Positions 25,302 to 33,164 are shown, counted from the first letter of the stretch. The stretch is DNA of 48,195 nucleotides from Bacteroides sp. UBA939 (GCF_002293435.1 NZ_DBDF01000064.1:717-48911); one strand, 5' to 3'. The notes: generated by a model from the letters alone, not told the origin. Translations and numbers: made by a program.

Positions 25302-25892
25302 CTATAACATCCCTTCCTCGCAAAAACTATAATGTTCCTTGCCCCCTACTATCACATGGTCCATCATCCGAATATCGAATATTGCCGCCGCCCTTTTCAA
25401 TCGTTCCGTTAACCTTATGTCCTCGTTGCTCGGTTTTGGGTTCCCGCTCGGATGGTTATGTACCGCCGCAAACTGTACCGCTCCCGCATCTATCAACACC
25501 CGCATTATCAGCCTGATATCTGCCGAAGTCTGGTCAATACCGCCTACCGATATCTGCACTTTCTTTATTACCCGTGCAGCTTGGTTTACAGCCACTACCC
25601 AAAATTCTTCATTCGGCAAATCACCTATCAACGGAAACATCAACTCATAAAAATCTCTGCTTGCCAATACCTTTCTGCGCTCCACCTGTTGGGACTGCTG
25701 CCTCTTGTACATCTCTACGGCGGCAATGGCTACTTTCCTGCGTCCAGGCGTCAAGGATGCAAACAGCTTGTCAAGGTCTATCTCTTCATTGCTCCGCTCA
25801 ATATCGGAAACAATCTGCCTGTTATTGGTTATCTCATAGATTAATTCGCTGTCACTCATGTAGCGGCAATCATTATCAAATAAAGTATTCAT
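25302..25892 (-). CDS. radC: RadC-family JAB-domain protein
   Basis: A 196-residue protein of the RadC/JAB1-MPN family. The metal-binding motif is present: Glu96 in PNEEFWVVAV, and H145-x-H147 with Asp158 in HNHPSGNPKPSNED. It lacks the usual N-terminal helix-hairpin-helix region of chromosomal RadC and resembles the short versions found on Bacteroidales mobile elements and plasmids. Biochemical role unproven; a link to DNA repair has been questioned. It sits 14 bp from the comF-like gene, so they are one operon. Confidence 0.85.
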   Translation of the reverse strand: MNTLFDNDCRYMSDSELIYEITNNRQIVSDIERSNEEIDLDKLFASLTPGRRKVAIAAVEMYKRQQSQQVERRKVLASRDFYELMFPLIGDLPNEEFWVVAVNQAARVIKKVQISVGGIDQTSADIRLIMRVLIDAGAVQFAAVHNHPSGNPKPSNEDIRLTERLKRAAAIFDIRMMDHVIVGGKEHYSFCEEGML

Positions 25893-25906
25893 AAGTTATT
25901 GAGTTA

Positions 25907-26467
25907 TTAAGAAAGAATTGTTTTACCTAAAAAATAGCCTCCCAATACTTCTGCGCCCAACTTTTCAAGCGCACAAGCAAAACGGGCATAAGAGTATCCC
26001 TGTGTCAGTATATCATCAAACAGAAGTACCCTTTTGCCCCTGAAAAAACGTTCATCAAACCTGATAACTTCCACGTCCTGCACCGTCTTACCGCTCTTTG
26101 TCTCATGGACTGCCAAACGTCCGCCCTCAATCGTTATCGCCTTGTATGCGTTCCTGCACCCCGTCAACCGTGCCACTTCTTCGGCAAACACCTTGTAGCG
26201 GATTTCATTCTTTTCTCCCGAACTTGCAGGAATACAAACGAAAGTCACGTTCCCGCAATCCGCCCCGAACTGTTCCCGCATCTTCTTTGCTACTGTTTCC
26301 GCAACCGACACACTGCGTTTGCCGTCCTTAAAGTCCCAAATCATTCTGCGTATCGCCCACTCACGTTTATTTGCCTCGTACTTCGTCGGCAAGTAATCAA
26401 AGAAGTTGAACATAAACTTAGACCATTGTTGTTTCCACGCTTCGGGGATGTTTCTTTTTGCTGTCAT
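25907..26467 (-). CDS. ComF-like phosphoribosyltransferase
   Basis: A 186-residue protein of the PRTase fold. The PRPP-binding motif is RVLLFDDILTQGYS (147-159), close to the usual hydrophobic-DD-x-x-TTG loop, with the second T replaced by Q. It has no zinc finger, unlike full-length ComF. Such short forms often travel with radC on mobile elements of Bacteroidales. Substrate is unknown. The start at 26467 (ATG) leaves a long hairpin-rich stretch upstream. Confidence 0.7.
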   Translation of the reverse strand: MTAKRNIPEAWKQQWSKFMFNFFDYLPTKYEANKREWAIRRMIWDFKDGKRSVSVAETVAKKMREQFGADCGNVTFVCIPASSGEKNEIRYKVFAEEVARLTGCRNAYKAITIEGGRLAVHETKSGKTVQDVEVIRFDERFFRGKRVLLFDDILTQGYSYARFACALEKLGAEVLGGYFLGKTILS

Positions 26468-26873
26468 ACTCTTTATTTTTAAATTTATTCTTGAACCTTG
26501 AGCCGTCGGGTGTGAGCCTTTTTTTGATTTTCTCCGTTTCCCGGAACGACTTTTTTTTATTCCGTCGCCTGTCGCGCGCGGTATGTTTCGCCTTTTGATA
26601 CCGCAATAATTGAGGTGCCGAGGATGAATGACAGCAAGATTTTCGGGAAAACGGAACGCCGGAATACTACCTGCAAGGTGGAGATTTTTTGCCCGAAACA
26701 GCGTTTAATCTTGCATTTCAGACCGGTGACCTACATTTGCGGGATAAAAGGCGTACTGCCCGCCATAAGGAAAGGTAAAGAGAGTTCCGGAAAAAGAAAC
26801 GGAGACTGCAGAAGCGTTTACGCTTACCGCTCTACCTCTCTTTCATGCCGAAGGTGTGAATGTGAGGTGATAC

Positions 26874-26949
26874 CCCGAAAAATGTACCGGAATAAACTGT
26901 CGTCCCAGCTTGCGATCGGGACAAGGTTTATTCCGGTGCATTTTTCGGG
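26874..26949. repeat. 24-bp-arm inverted repeat
   Basis: Arms at 26874-26897 and 26926-26949 match except for one G-T pair; each starts or ends CCCGAAAAATG or its complement. GTCCC/GGGAC form an inner stem in the 28-base loop. Confidence 0.7.
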
Positions 26950-26950
26950 C

Positions 26951-26991
26951 GATTTTTTTTGCTTCTCATGGTATTCCCATGAAAAAAAATC
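26951..26991. repeat. Inverted repeat with T8/A8 arms
   Basis: GATTTTTTTT (26951-26960) pairs with AAAAAAAATC (26982-26991), and CATGG (26967-26971) with CCATG (26977-26981). T-rich, could terminate on either strand. Confidence 0.6.
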
Positions 26992-27023
26992 TAAGTAACT
27001 GTACCTCAGCGAAAAAGGAGTTC

Positions 27024-27047
27024 AAAAGGGGAAAATTTTCCCCTTTT
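27024..27047. repeat. 24-bp perfect palindrome
   Basis: The block of AAAAGGGGAAAA and its exact complement TTTTCCCCTTTT has no loop; it could extrude a cruciform or act as a strong terminator. Confidence 0.7.
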
Positions 27048-27184
27048 TCTGTCGGAAGACCTCGCAGCGCCCTAAGAAGGAGTTTCCGACCGAAAGTTTT
27101 TTTTTCTCTTATATGCTGCAACGTCCCCCCCCTCAGAACGCATCTCGCACGTGATACCTCCATAACACCTCACACAGCATTGCT

Positions 27185-27219
27185 GTCCTTTACATACGCG
27201 CCCATGGGCGATACCTTTG
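27185..27219 (+). promoter_or_regulatory. Late promoter P2 (portal module)
   Basis: GTCCTT (27185-27190), 21 nt, TACCTTTG (27212-27219). The 12-bp palindrome CGCCCATGGGCG (27199-27210) lies between the boxes. The -7 box is the exact Bacteroidales consensus; the transcript would start about 10 bases before the ATG at 27235. Confidence 0.75.
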
Positions 27220-27234
27220 CATCAAAAAGAAGCT

Positions 27235-27486
27235 ATGTTAGACCGCATCCATCAAAGCAAGATAGTTGAAATCATGGAGAGACGTAAGGACGGAAGACCG
27301 GTTGAGTTCTCTCTTGAGTTTTGCAAGCGCAGTACCGGTGAACTCGTCACCTACGAATGTGCCGTGCTTACATCAGTTCACAGCGCCGGCAGTACCATCA
27401 ACGTGCTGCCTGCCGGTGAGAGCAACCCACGCAAGATACGCCGCTGCCTGATTACCCGGATTAATAATCTCAAAGTATATTTCTGA
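27235..27486 (+). CDS. Small protein before the portal
   Basis: An 83-residue protein. The ATG at 27235 is used because the longer frame from 27217 starts inside the -7 box of P2. Mixed alpha/beta composition, basic (KIRRCLITRINN). Its stop overlaps the portal ATG by one base. Unknown; perhaps a head-closure or portal accessory. Confidence 0.55.
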   Translation: MLDRIHQSKIVEIMERRKDGRPVEFSLEFCKRSTGELVTYECAVLTSVHSAGSTINVLPAGESNPRKIRRCLITRINNLKVYF

Positions 27487-28898
27487 TGAATAAGATAGAA
27501 GTAAATAAGCCCGGTTATTCAACCTATGCGGTTCTGAATGGCGGCAAGGAAATCATAAAGTTCAGCGATAACAGCGATATCGTCACTGACAAGGAAAGTA
27601 AAGCCATGCCAGTGGTGCCCAAAGGGAAAACGCAGGAAATCATGTTTGTGCCCCGGGGGCGTAATAACAACATGATGTATGACATCATGAAAAAGATAGG
27701 GCATAACGTCACTGTAGGCAGTAACATTGAGTTTAAGAATAAAGTCATCTTCGGTGATGGCATAATGGTCTATCGCAAATACCGGGATAAGGATACAAGG
27801 GAAATCATCAAAGAAGAAGTTCTCCCGGAAGAAGAGCCTGATATCTTTGAATTCATTGAGAATAACAACTACTCGCACATCAGGCATGAGATTGCCAATG
27901 ACCTGGCTATCTTCTTAGACTCTTATGTCGAATACCTGTTTGACAATAACAACCCGCCCAGGCTCGTACAAATCAAATCAAAAGAAGCCACCTGTTCACG
28001 TATCAGCGAAATAGACGATACAACCGGAAAGAGCGAGTGGCACGGCTATTCCGCCGAATGGCATAAAGGAATGCCGGAAGATGTTATTGCTACCAAGCTG
28101 CTTGACAGGCAAATCCCATTGCGCGACCTGAAAGTACGCATGGGTAAACTGCCGAATAAAGCCGGTAAACAGGAAATAGTTAAAGACCGGAACTTTATCC
28201 ATAACATCCGTATCAATACACCCGGTCGCTTCTACTACAGCCGCCCATACTGGTGGTCTGTCTTCGCATCCGGATGGTATGACTTCAGTTCCGCCATACC
28301 GGTCTATAAAAAGGCGCTGATCAAAAATCAGATGACACTGCGGTATATCATCTACATAAAAGATCTCTTTTGGGAGAAACTGTACAAATCCCAGGATATC
28401 ACTGACGATAAAAAGAAAGCAGAGTGCCGGGAAGCGTTTCTAAAGGAAATGAATGACTTCCTGGCAGGTGAAGAAAATGCCGGCAAAGCCTTTGTCACTG
28501 AATTCCGGTATGATAAAATCAAAGGCTTTGAGGACAAAGATATCATCATCGAACCATTGAAAAACGAAAAAATCGGCGGTGAATATATTGAGGATAGCGA
28601 AGAAGTAAGCAACATTCTCTGTTACGCCATGGGCGTGCACCCGTCTATCATCGGCGCATCACCGGGCAAAGGCAAAAGCATCAACGGTACTGAAGCCCGG
28701 GAACTGTTTATCATTGAACAGGCGCTTATGAAAATGTATCAAGAAGCCACGCTGGAACCGTTATACTTCGCCAAAGCCGTTAACGATTGGCCGAAGGATA
28801 TCTATTTTTCAGTCACTAACTGCCAGTTAACCACATTGGACAAAGGAACCGGCGCCCAAAAGAATACAGGTTTAACCCCAGAAACAGAAGAAAAATGA
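27486..28898 (+). CDS. Phage portal protein
   Basis: A 470-residue protein with the size and pattern of portal proteins: an N-terminal part with NMMYDIMKKIGHN and a long region with FYYSRPYWWSVFASGWYDF, then GVHPSIIGASPGKGKS near the C-terminus (about 390-410), like the portal crown region with a 'G-x-P-x-x-x-G' pattern. It would form the dodecameric gate at one capsid vertex. It ends with an ATGA-type overlap with the next gene, and heads the P2 operon. Confidence 0.75.
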   Translation: MNKIEVNKPGYSTYAVLNGGKEIIKFSDNSDIVTDKESKAMPVVPKGKTQEIMFVPRGRNNNMMYDIMKKIGHNVTVGSNIEFKNKVIFGDGIMVYRKYRDKDTREIIKEEVLPEEEPDIFEFIENNNYSHIRHEIANDLAIFLDSYVEYLFDNNNPPRLVQIKSKEATCSRISEIDDTTGKSEWHGYSAEWHKGMPEDVIATKLLDRQIPLRDLKVRMGKLPNKAGKQEIVKDRNFIHNIRINTPGRFYYSRPYWWSVFASGWYDFSSAIPVYKKALIKNQMTLRYIIYIKDLFWEKLYKSQDITDDKKKAECREAFLKEMNDFLAGEENAGKAFVTEFRYDKIKGFEDKDIIIEPLKNEKIGGEYIEDSEEVSNILCYAMGVHPSIIGASPGKGKSINGTEARELFIIEQALMKMYQEATLEPLYFAKAVNDWPKDIYFSVTNCQLTTLDKGTGAQKNTGLTPETEEK

Positions 28899-29818
28899 AC
28901 GCAATCATCCCAGACGCCGAAACCTTAAAGACGGTTGTCAAAATCAATGCAGCGATACCTTATGAGTCTTTATTGCCGTATATTAATGATGCGCTTGATA
29001 TCTATATTGAGCCGCAGGTAGGTAATGTAATTGTAGAGATTGCCGGAACCGGCGGCGACACAACACTTAAAGATAAGGTATTGCGTTGCCTGGGACCGTT
29101 AACCCTTGCACTCGCCACCGACGAACTCGGTATTCAGTTCGGAGACAGCGGAATAACCGTTCAGAATGATCAGGGCAAGCGCTCACCCGCCAATGAAGCG
29201 AAGATTGCCGCCGCAAAAACAAACCTGTTCTACCGTGGTATGCAAGCCCTTGACCGTTTGCTGGATTATCTTGAACGCAATAAACCGAAGTATCCGAATT
29301 ATGCGGATCATATCGGCATTACCAACCAGGTGCCTTGCTTTATCCGTTCCGCTCAGGAATACCAGGATATCGGTCTGGTGAATATAGACTATTCAACCCT
29401 GACTTACCGAACCATGTTGCCAACCCTCCGGCAAATCCAGGAGCGCCATGTCCGGGAAATGCTGACCGATGATTTATACAACCGGCTGTTAACCCTGACA
29501 GAACCGGATGCAAAGTTCAGGATACTGCAGGAAAATGTAATCAGGTACTTGGCCAATAAGTCGGCGGAACTGTACACCTCGCAGACTTCACGCCAGGAGC
29601 GAACCGGCTCCGGAACTCCGGAGTATCAACCGGTTCTCCGCCCTATCTATCAGGACAGCGCCGAAACGGGCAATTTCTTTGCCCAACAAGCCGATTATTA
29701 CTCCGGCAAGATTCATGCCTTTGTGAATGCGAATGCTGACCATTTAGGTATCAGCAAGCCATCTGCAGGCATGAACTTCAACTCTAAGGAAAAGAAGTTA
29801 TTCACCTCCATATCATAG
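28895..29818 (+). CDS. Head-tail connection protein candidate (unknown family)
   Basis: A 307-residue protein starting inside the portal stop. Early residues (MNAIIPDAETLKTVVKINAA, then YINDALDIYIEP) and later helices resemble proteins of Bacteroidales phages placed just after the portal; a DUF6712-type family is possible but not certain. Probably a connector or minor head protein by location. Confidence 0.55.
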   Translation: MNAIIPDAETLKTVVKINAAIPYESLLPYINDALDIYIEPQVGNVIVEIAGTGGDTTLKDKVLRCLGPLTLALATDELGIQFGDSGITVQNDQGKRSPANEAKIAAAKTNLFYRGMQALDRLLDYLERNKPKYPNYADHIGITNQVPCFIRSAQEYQDIGLVNIDYSTLTYRTMLPTLRQIQERHVREMLTDDLYNRLLTLTEPDAKFRILQENVIRYLANKSAELYTSQTSRQERTGSGTPEYQPVLRPIYQDSAETGNFFAQQADYYSGKIHAFVNANADHLGISKPSAGMNFNSKEKKLFTSIS

Positions 29819-29820
29819 TT

Positions 29821-30684
29821 ATGCATAAAGTACAGATTTACGATGACATCTATCAATTGCCTGCCGATTGGGATGATTTGACACCCGCCGAGTTACTCTA
29901 CTTAGTAAAGCTCACCCAAACCGATATCCCGATCGAAACCGTAAAAGTGCACATGTTGCTTTATTCTTTGAAGGCGCATGTTACCCGCCACCGGAAGATA
30001 TACGGTGATAAATACCGGATATCTGTCGGAAAAGAAAGCGAGAATGTATGCTTTTGCGTGCGAAGAAAAAAATACCTGCTCAGCCCGGAAGAAGTATGTA
30101 GCCTGACGGACCTATTTCATTTCTTGTTTGAACGTGAGAATGACAGATACGGCAATGCCATACGCCACTACATCAAACCGTTACGCTTCGTCAATCCGTA
30201 CCCGGCAATCCGCATCCGGATGCGTAAGTTCACCGGTCCCGATGACGGGTTATTTGATATCACCTTTGAACAATTCATGTACATGCAGACCTACCTTGAT
30301 GCCATGCAACAGGAACCCCTAAAGATAAATCATCTGTTAGCCTGTCTGTGGCACCGTGGAAAAACATTCGATATCAACCGGCTGGATGATGACGCCGCAT
30401 TCATCCGCCATCTGCCGGAAGCAAAGAAAATGGTTATGTATTGGTTTATCACTGGCTGTATGATCAACCTGACCGGTAGTTTTCCGCGTGTCTTCTCCGG
30501 AGGTAAGGGCACAGTCAAGCACAATGTATTCGATTCCCAACTGAGACTGCTGGATACCCTTGCCAACTCCGACATGACCAAAAAGGATGCAGTCCGGAAA
30601 GGTCTTCTCGTGGATGCGCTCTACACCATGGATGAATCAGTCAGACGCCAAGAAGAGATGGAAGAAAAGTTTAAAAAGCACTAA
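29821..30684 (+). CDS. Head-tail module protein, unknown
   Basis: A 287-residue protein, 2 bp after the previous stop. It begins MHKVQIYDDIYQLPADWDDL and has a helical middle with clusters of aromatic residues. No family is recognised. It closes the P2 operon before the terminator at 30706. Confidence 0.5.
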   Translation: MHKVQIYDDIYQLPADWDDLTPAELLYLVKLTQTDIPIETVKVHMLLYSLKAHVTRHRKIYGDKYRISVGKESENVCFCVRRKKYLLSPEEVCSLTDLFHFLFERENDRYGNAIRHYIKPLRFVNPYPAIRIRMRKFTGPDDGLFDITFEQFMYMQTYLDAMQQEPLKINHLLACLWHRGKTFDINRLDDDAAFIRHLPEAKKMVMYWFITGCMINLTGSFPRVFSGGKGTVKHNVFDSQLRLLDTLANSDMTKKDAVRKGLLVDALYTMDESVRRQEEMEEKFKKH

Positions 30685-30705
30685 ATTTTATCCTCTGTTA
30701 TTAGA

Positions 30706-30733
30706 AAAGCGGAGCAAAAAAATCCGCTTTTTT
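30706..30733 (+). terminator. Terminator, copy 1 (bounds the moron island)
   Basis: AAAGCGGA pairs with TCCGCTTT around a loop GCAAAAAAA, then T run. The 25 bases of stem and loop are identical to the terminator at 32897. Confidence 0.8.
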
Positions 30734-30734
30734 A

Positions 30735-30765
30735 TTGCATCTCAAACTACTTATTCTTACTTTAG
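30735..30765 (+). promoter_or_regulatory. Promoter of the moron island (left)
   Basis: TACTTTAG (30758-30765) preceded by ATTG about 20 nt upstream (30734-30737). The boxes are degenerate. It follows the terminator directly, at a spacing like that of the pair at 32897/32948. Confidence 0.5.
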
Positions 30766-30797
30766 CTCCTGCCAAACAAATAATAAAAACATGAATT

Positions 30798-30865
30798 CCT
30801 TATTATAGCGTAATCGGTCAAATCCGGTTCAGGTGTTGTTAGCCTGTTGGCGCGCTATAATGAGG
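30798..30865 (+). promoter_or_regulatory. Structured leader, three-way-junction-like
   Basis: A 13-bp stem (30798-30810 with 30853-30865, one G-U) encloses CGG/CCG and CAGG/CCTG small stems. It covers the stop of a five-codon frame (ATG at 30791) and ends 20 bases before the next gene's ATG. Could be a leader regulating translation; no known RNA family is recognised. Confidence 0.45.
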
Positions 30866-30885
30866 GATTCTCCCTGCAAATTGAA

Positions 30886-31308
30886 ATGGATGATTTTGCC
30901 AACAACTTCAAAAATACAATTTTATTAGACCTCTACAAGTCACCACAGAAGAAGCGTATTCAGCAGGATATATTCGATATTCTGAACATACCGTTACACC
31001 CTACTCAGCTCATTTCTTATCGAAAACAATTAGTTGCCGAGGGACTTATTAGGGAAGAGAATCCAGATGAAGATGATTCTCCCATTGAAGTTACTTCTAA
31101 AGGATATAAAGCAATACAGCTATATGGCAGTTACATGAACTACATAAAAGTCCAGAAGAACGACGCTTTATTAAGTAGAGAAAGCCAAAAAATGCAGCAA
31201 AAATATCTAAAATTGAAATATGTATGTTCTATAATAACTATCATTCTCAGTATTCTTTCATTTATAGCAGGAATCCTGCTATCAGACCGAATACAAAACA
31301 TACTATAA
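30886..31308 (+). CDS. Winged-helix protein with C-terminal membrane segment
   Basis: A 140-residue protein. Residues 1-82 have a winged-helix look (helices, then LVAEGLIREE and IEVTSKGYKAI), a coiled stretch follows (about 85-110), and 112-132 is a transmembrane segment (YVCSIITIILSILSFIAGIL). The start is the ATG at 30886, since the codons before it are part of the hairpin. A membrane-attached regulator or sensor expressed from the prophage is plausible. Its last 44 bases overlap an antisense small gene. Confidence 0.55.
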   Translation: MDDFANNFKNTILLDLYKSPQKKRIQQDIFDILNIPLHPTQLISYRKQLVAEGLIREENPDEDDSPIEVTSKGYKAIQLYGSYMNYIKVQKNDALLSRESQKMQQKYLKLKYVCSIITIILSILSFIAGILLSDRIQNIL

Positions 31309-31411
31309 TAAATAATGATTTATAAATCATTGAAATCCGGAAACTATAATAATCATATTCCAGCTCACTCAACTGTTTACGGACTAATTCTAACTCTTCT
31401 TCACGAACCAT
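31265..31411 (-). CDS. Small antisense membrane protein (48 residues)
   Basis: A short minus-strand frame: MVREEELELVRKQLSELEY, a linker, and a C-terminal membrane segment (FIIVCFVFGLIAGFLL). Its start is followed upstream by CTAAAGTA at 31428-31435, which on the minus strand reads TACTTTAG, the same -7-like box as at 30758 and 16129. It converges on and overlaps the end of the winged-helix gene; both C-termini contain IAG-[IF]-LL coded by the palindrome TAGCAGGAATCCTGCTA. Confidence 0.5.
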
Positions 31412-31543
31412 AACAATTTATTTTCCGCTAAAGTACAAAAAAGTACGCATACTCCTTCTCTTTATCCTCTCAAAACACATCAATATTTGCACAGGTCAAA
31501 TATTATTCTGATATTGCGGTCGAATTATAAACAAATTAATATT

Positions 31544-31999
31544 ATGAAGAAAATTATTTTATTTGTATTGATGACTTTTATCATAAGTGTTAGTATGACT
31601 GCACAAAACGAACAAGAAGAAGTTATTCAGGTGCCCAGAAAGTCAGCAGAAACTGTTTATTGTGAATTGACAGGCACTAGTGGTTTCTCAGGCAAAAGTA
31701 TTAAAATATCCTTTGATTTTGGTGAACAAGGGCATTATTACAGAGCATCGGATGATAATCAATTAGTTGATGAACAAGGCAAAGTTATAGGGTTCTCTTC
31801 AATGATTTCTGCCCTAAATTACATGGCTAAACATGGTTGGAAACTTCACACTGCATATTCTGCCACAGTAAAAGGATTAGGAGGTGCAGAGACTTACCGA
31901 TACATCCTCACAAAAGAATTGGATTCAGATCAGTCTATTATGGATGGAATAACTTTGTTGGGTAGGTACAAAGAATTGAAGGAAAAAAAAGAGAAATAA
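31544..31999 (+). CDS. Secreted moron protein, unknown
   Basis: A 151-residue protein with a signal peptide (MKKIILFVLMTFIISVSMTAQ), starting at the ATG at 31544; upstream codons are not used. The mature part holds strands (VYCELTGTSGFSGKSIKISF) and SMISALNYMAKHGWKLHTAY, like small Bacteroidetes secreted proteins. Composition is AT-rich, unlike the phage late genes. Likely a lysogenic-conversion gene. Function unknown. Confidence 0.65.
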   Translation: MKKIILFVLMTFIISVSMTAQNEQEEVIQVPRKSAETVYCELTGTSGFSGKSIKISFDFGEQGHYYRASDDNQLVDEQGKVIGFSSMISALNYMAKHGWKLHTAYSATVKGLGGAETYRYILTKELDSDQSIMDGITLLGRYKELKEKKEK

Positions 32000-32103
32000 G
32001 ATAGTACCTCTGATAATCTTCATAAGAAGAATATGAAAAAGAATTCAATAAATTAACCGCTATAACAATAGTTGATTATCGTAATCAGTAACAATTTAAT
32101 ATT

Positions 32104-32874
32104 ATGAAGACTAAAATTTCACTTGTATTGATGGCTTTGTTCACTTGTACTAACATGATTGCACAAAGTGCAGATATAGAAAAGTATATGAAGGGCACAG
32201 ACGTAGCAAGTATTGACAACCAATTGATTTATCATGATGGTAAAATTGGTGTTAGTGGTTCTATTTTGACTCAAGGGAAATCAGCCCAACAATCCTTTAT
32301 CAGTAGTATTATGTTTTTTGCTGAAAACATCCCGTCTAGAAACGTAATTAAAAAGATAGATGAACAAGGAAACTTCTTTGTTATAGTTATGAATATTATA
32401 TCTGAATCTAATTTTTCAAAGAATGGAGGTCGATATAATTTTAGAATAGGGATAATGACAACTGATAACAGTATAGTATATAAAGTGGATGAAATAAAGT
32501 ATGTTAAACAATCAGGATTACTTCTCAGTAATACTAAAGAAGAAACATTTGAAAAAATCTTCCCAAATGAGAAATCACTTCAAACAAAGAATACTCTTGT
32601 AAAACAAGAATTTACTAAAGGTATCAACGACCTTATAATGAAGTTGTCTAACCACTGCATCAACAACTCATACCCTATCATTAATCACTGGGCTGAAATA
32701 AAATCCGAGAAAGTAAAAATTGGAATGACAACAGAAGAATGTATCTTATCATGGGGAAAACCCGAAAAGGTTAATACAACGACTACTTCGTCGAATGTTC
32801 ATGAACAATGGATCTATCCTAATGATAGCTATCTGTATTTTGAAGATGGGATATTGACTACTATTCAAAATTGA
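32104..32874 (+). CDS. Secreted moron protein with BamE-like end
   Basis: A 256-residue protein with a signal peptide ending MIAQ. The N-terminal half (about 30-185) has the look of DUF4468, a small alpha/beta domain of secreted Bacteroidetes proteins. The last 60 residues (KIGMTTEECILSWGKPEKV, then SYLYFEDGILTTIQ) match the BamE/SmpA/OmlA-like fold. It probably acts at the envelope in lysogens. AT-rich; expressed separately from virion genes. Confidence 0.65.
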   Translation: MKTKISLVLMALFTCTNMIAQSADIEKYMKGTDVASIDNQLIYHDGKIGVSGSILTQGKSAQQSFISSIMFFAENIPSRNVIKKIDEQGNFFVIVMNIISESNFSKNGGRYNFRIGIMTTDNSIVYKVDEIKYVKQSGLLLSNTKEETFEKIFPNEKSLQTKNTLVKQEFTKGINDLIMKLSNHCINNSYPIINHWAEIKSEKVKIGMTTEECILSWGKPEKVNTTTTSSNVHEQWIYPNDSYLYFEDGILTTIQN

Positions 32875-32896
32875 TCATATCAACATTATTAAGTTC

Positions 32897-32927
32897 AAAG
32901 CGGAGCAAAAAAATCCGCTTTCTTTTT
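32897..32927 (+). terminator. Terminator, copy 2
   Basis: The stem and loop (32897-32921) are identical over 25 bases to the terminator at 30706-30730, and are followed by T-rich DNA. It ends the secreted-protein genes. Confidence 0.8.
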
Positions 32928-32955
32928 GTCAGTTCAAATATAATCACCATCTTTG
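32925..32955 (+). promoter_or_regulatory. Promoter of the small-gene cluster
   Basis: TTTG (32925-32928), 19 nt, CATCTTTG (32948-32955): a good Bacteroidales promoter. It overlaps the T tract of the terminator. Confidence 0.65.
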
Positions 32956-32959
32956 CATT

Positions 32960-33161
32960 GCTAAACAGATTATTATTTAATAATCCCGGAACGAGCATCG
33001 GTCATTGCTCAATCTTTTGGGCTTTTTTTATGCCCTACGTTATGATATAGGCGGTTGCCTTTCCCTATTTATTTTTGCTCCCCGGAGTTAAGGATAATCT
33101 GTTTAGCGACACGGGAAATGGCAGCCGTTTTTTTTCTGCCTAAACGCTAAACAGATTATCC
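32960..33161. repeat. Three copies of a 15-17 bp sequence around nested hairpins
   Basis: GCTAAACAGATTATT (32960-32974), GGATAATCTGTTTAGCG (33092-33108) and CGCTAAACAGATTATCC (33145-33161). The second is the exact inverse of the third; inside them GGCAG/CTGCC (33119-33123, 33136-33140) form a T-rich-loop hairpin. Another hairpin, GGGC-T-run-GCCC, is near 33019-33035. The intergenic stretch 32875-33164 holds no gene. Confidence 0.6.
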
Positions 33162-33164
33162 AAA

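Larger units (their letters stand above)
26468..27184. other. Non-coding, hairpin-rich stretch between cargo and portal module
   Basis: About 700 bases with no credible gene. It holds three strong inverted repeats (26874-26949, 26951-26991, 27024-27047) and GTCGGAA/TTCCGAC at 27051-27057 and 27084-27090, plus long A and T runs. Short frames crossing it (26615-26998 plus, 26418-26606 minus) are basic and overlap the repeats. It may contain the comF promoter, a transcription barrier or a recombination scar; no Bacteroidales promoter for comF was identified. Confidence 0.5.

Noticed and set aside
26418..26606. Basic 62-residue minus frame upstream of comF
   Set aside because: Starts with TTG, overlaps the comF start by 50 bases in another frame and is almost all K and R; probably the shadow of AT-rich DNA.
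26615..26998. 127-residue frame between comF and P2
   Set aside because: It reads through the 24-bp inverted repeat and the T8/A8 repeat, with a cysteine/arginine-rich translation and no leader.
30798..30865. tRNA-like fold
   Set aside because: The long outer stem suggested an acceptor stem, but there is no anticodon arm, no T-loop consensus and no suitable spacing.
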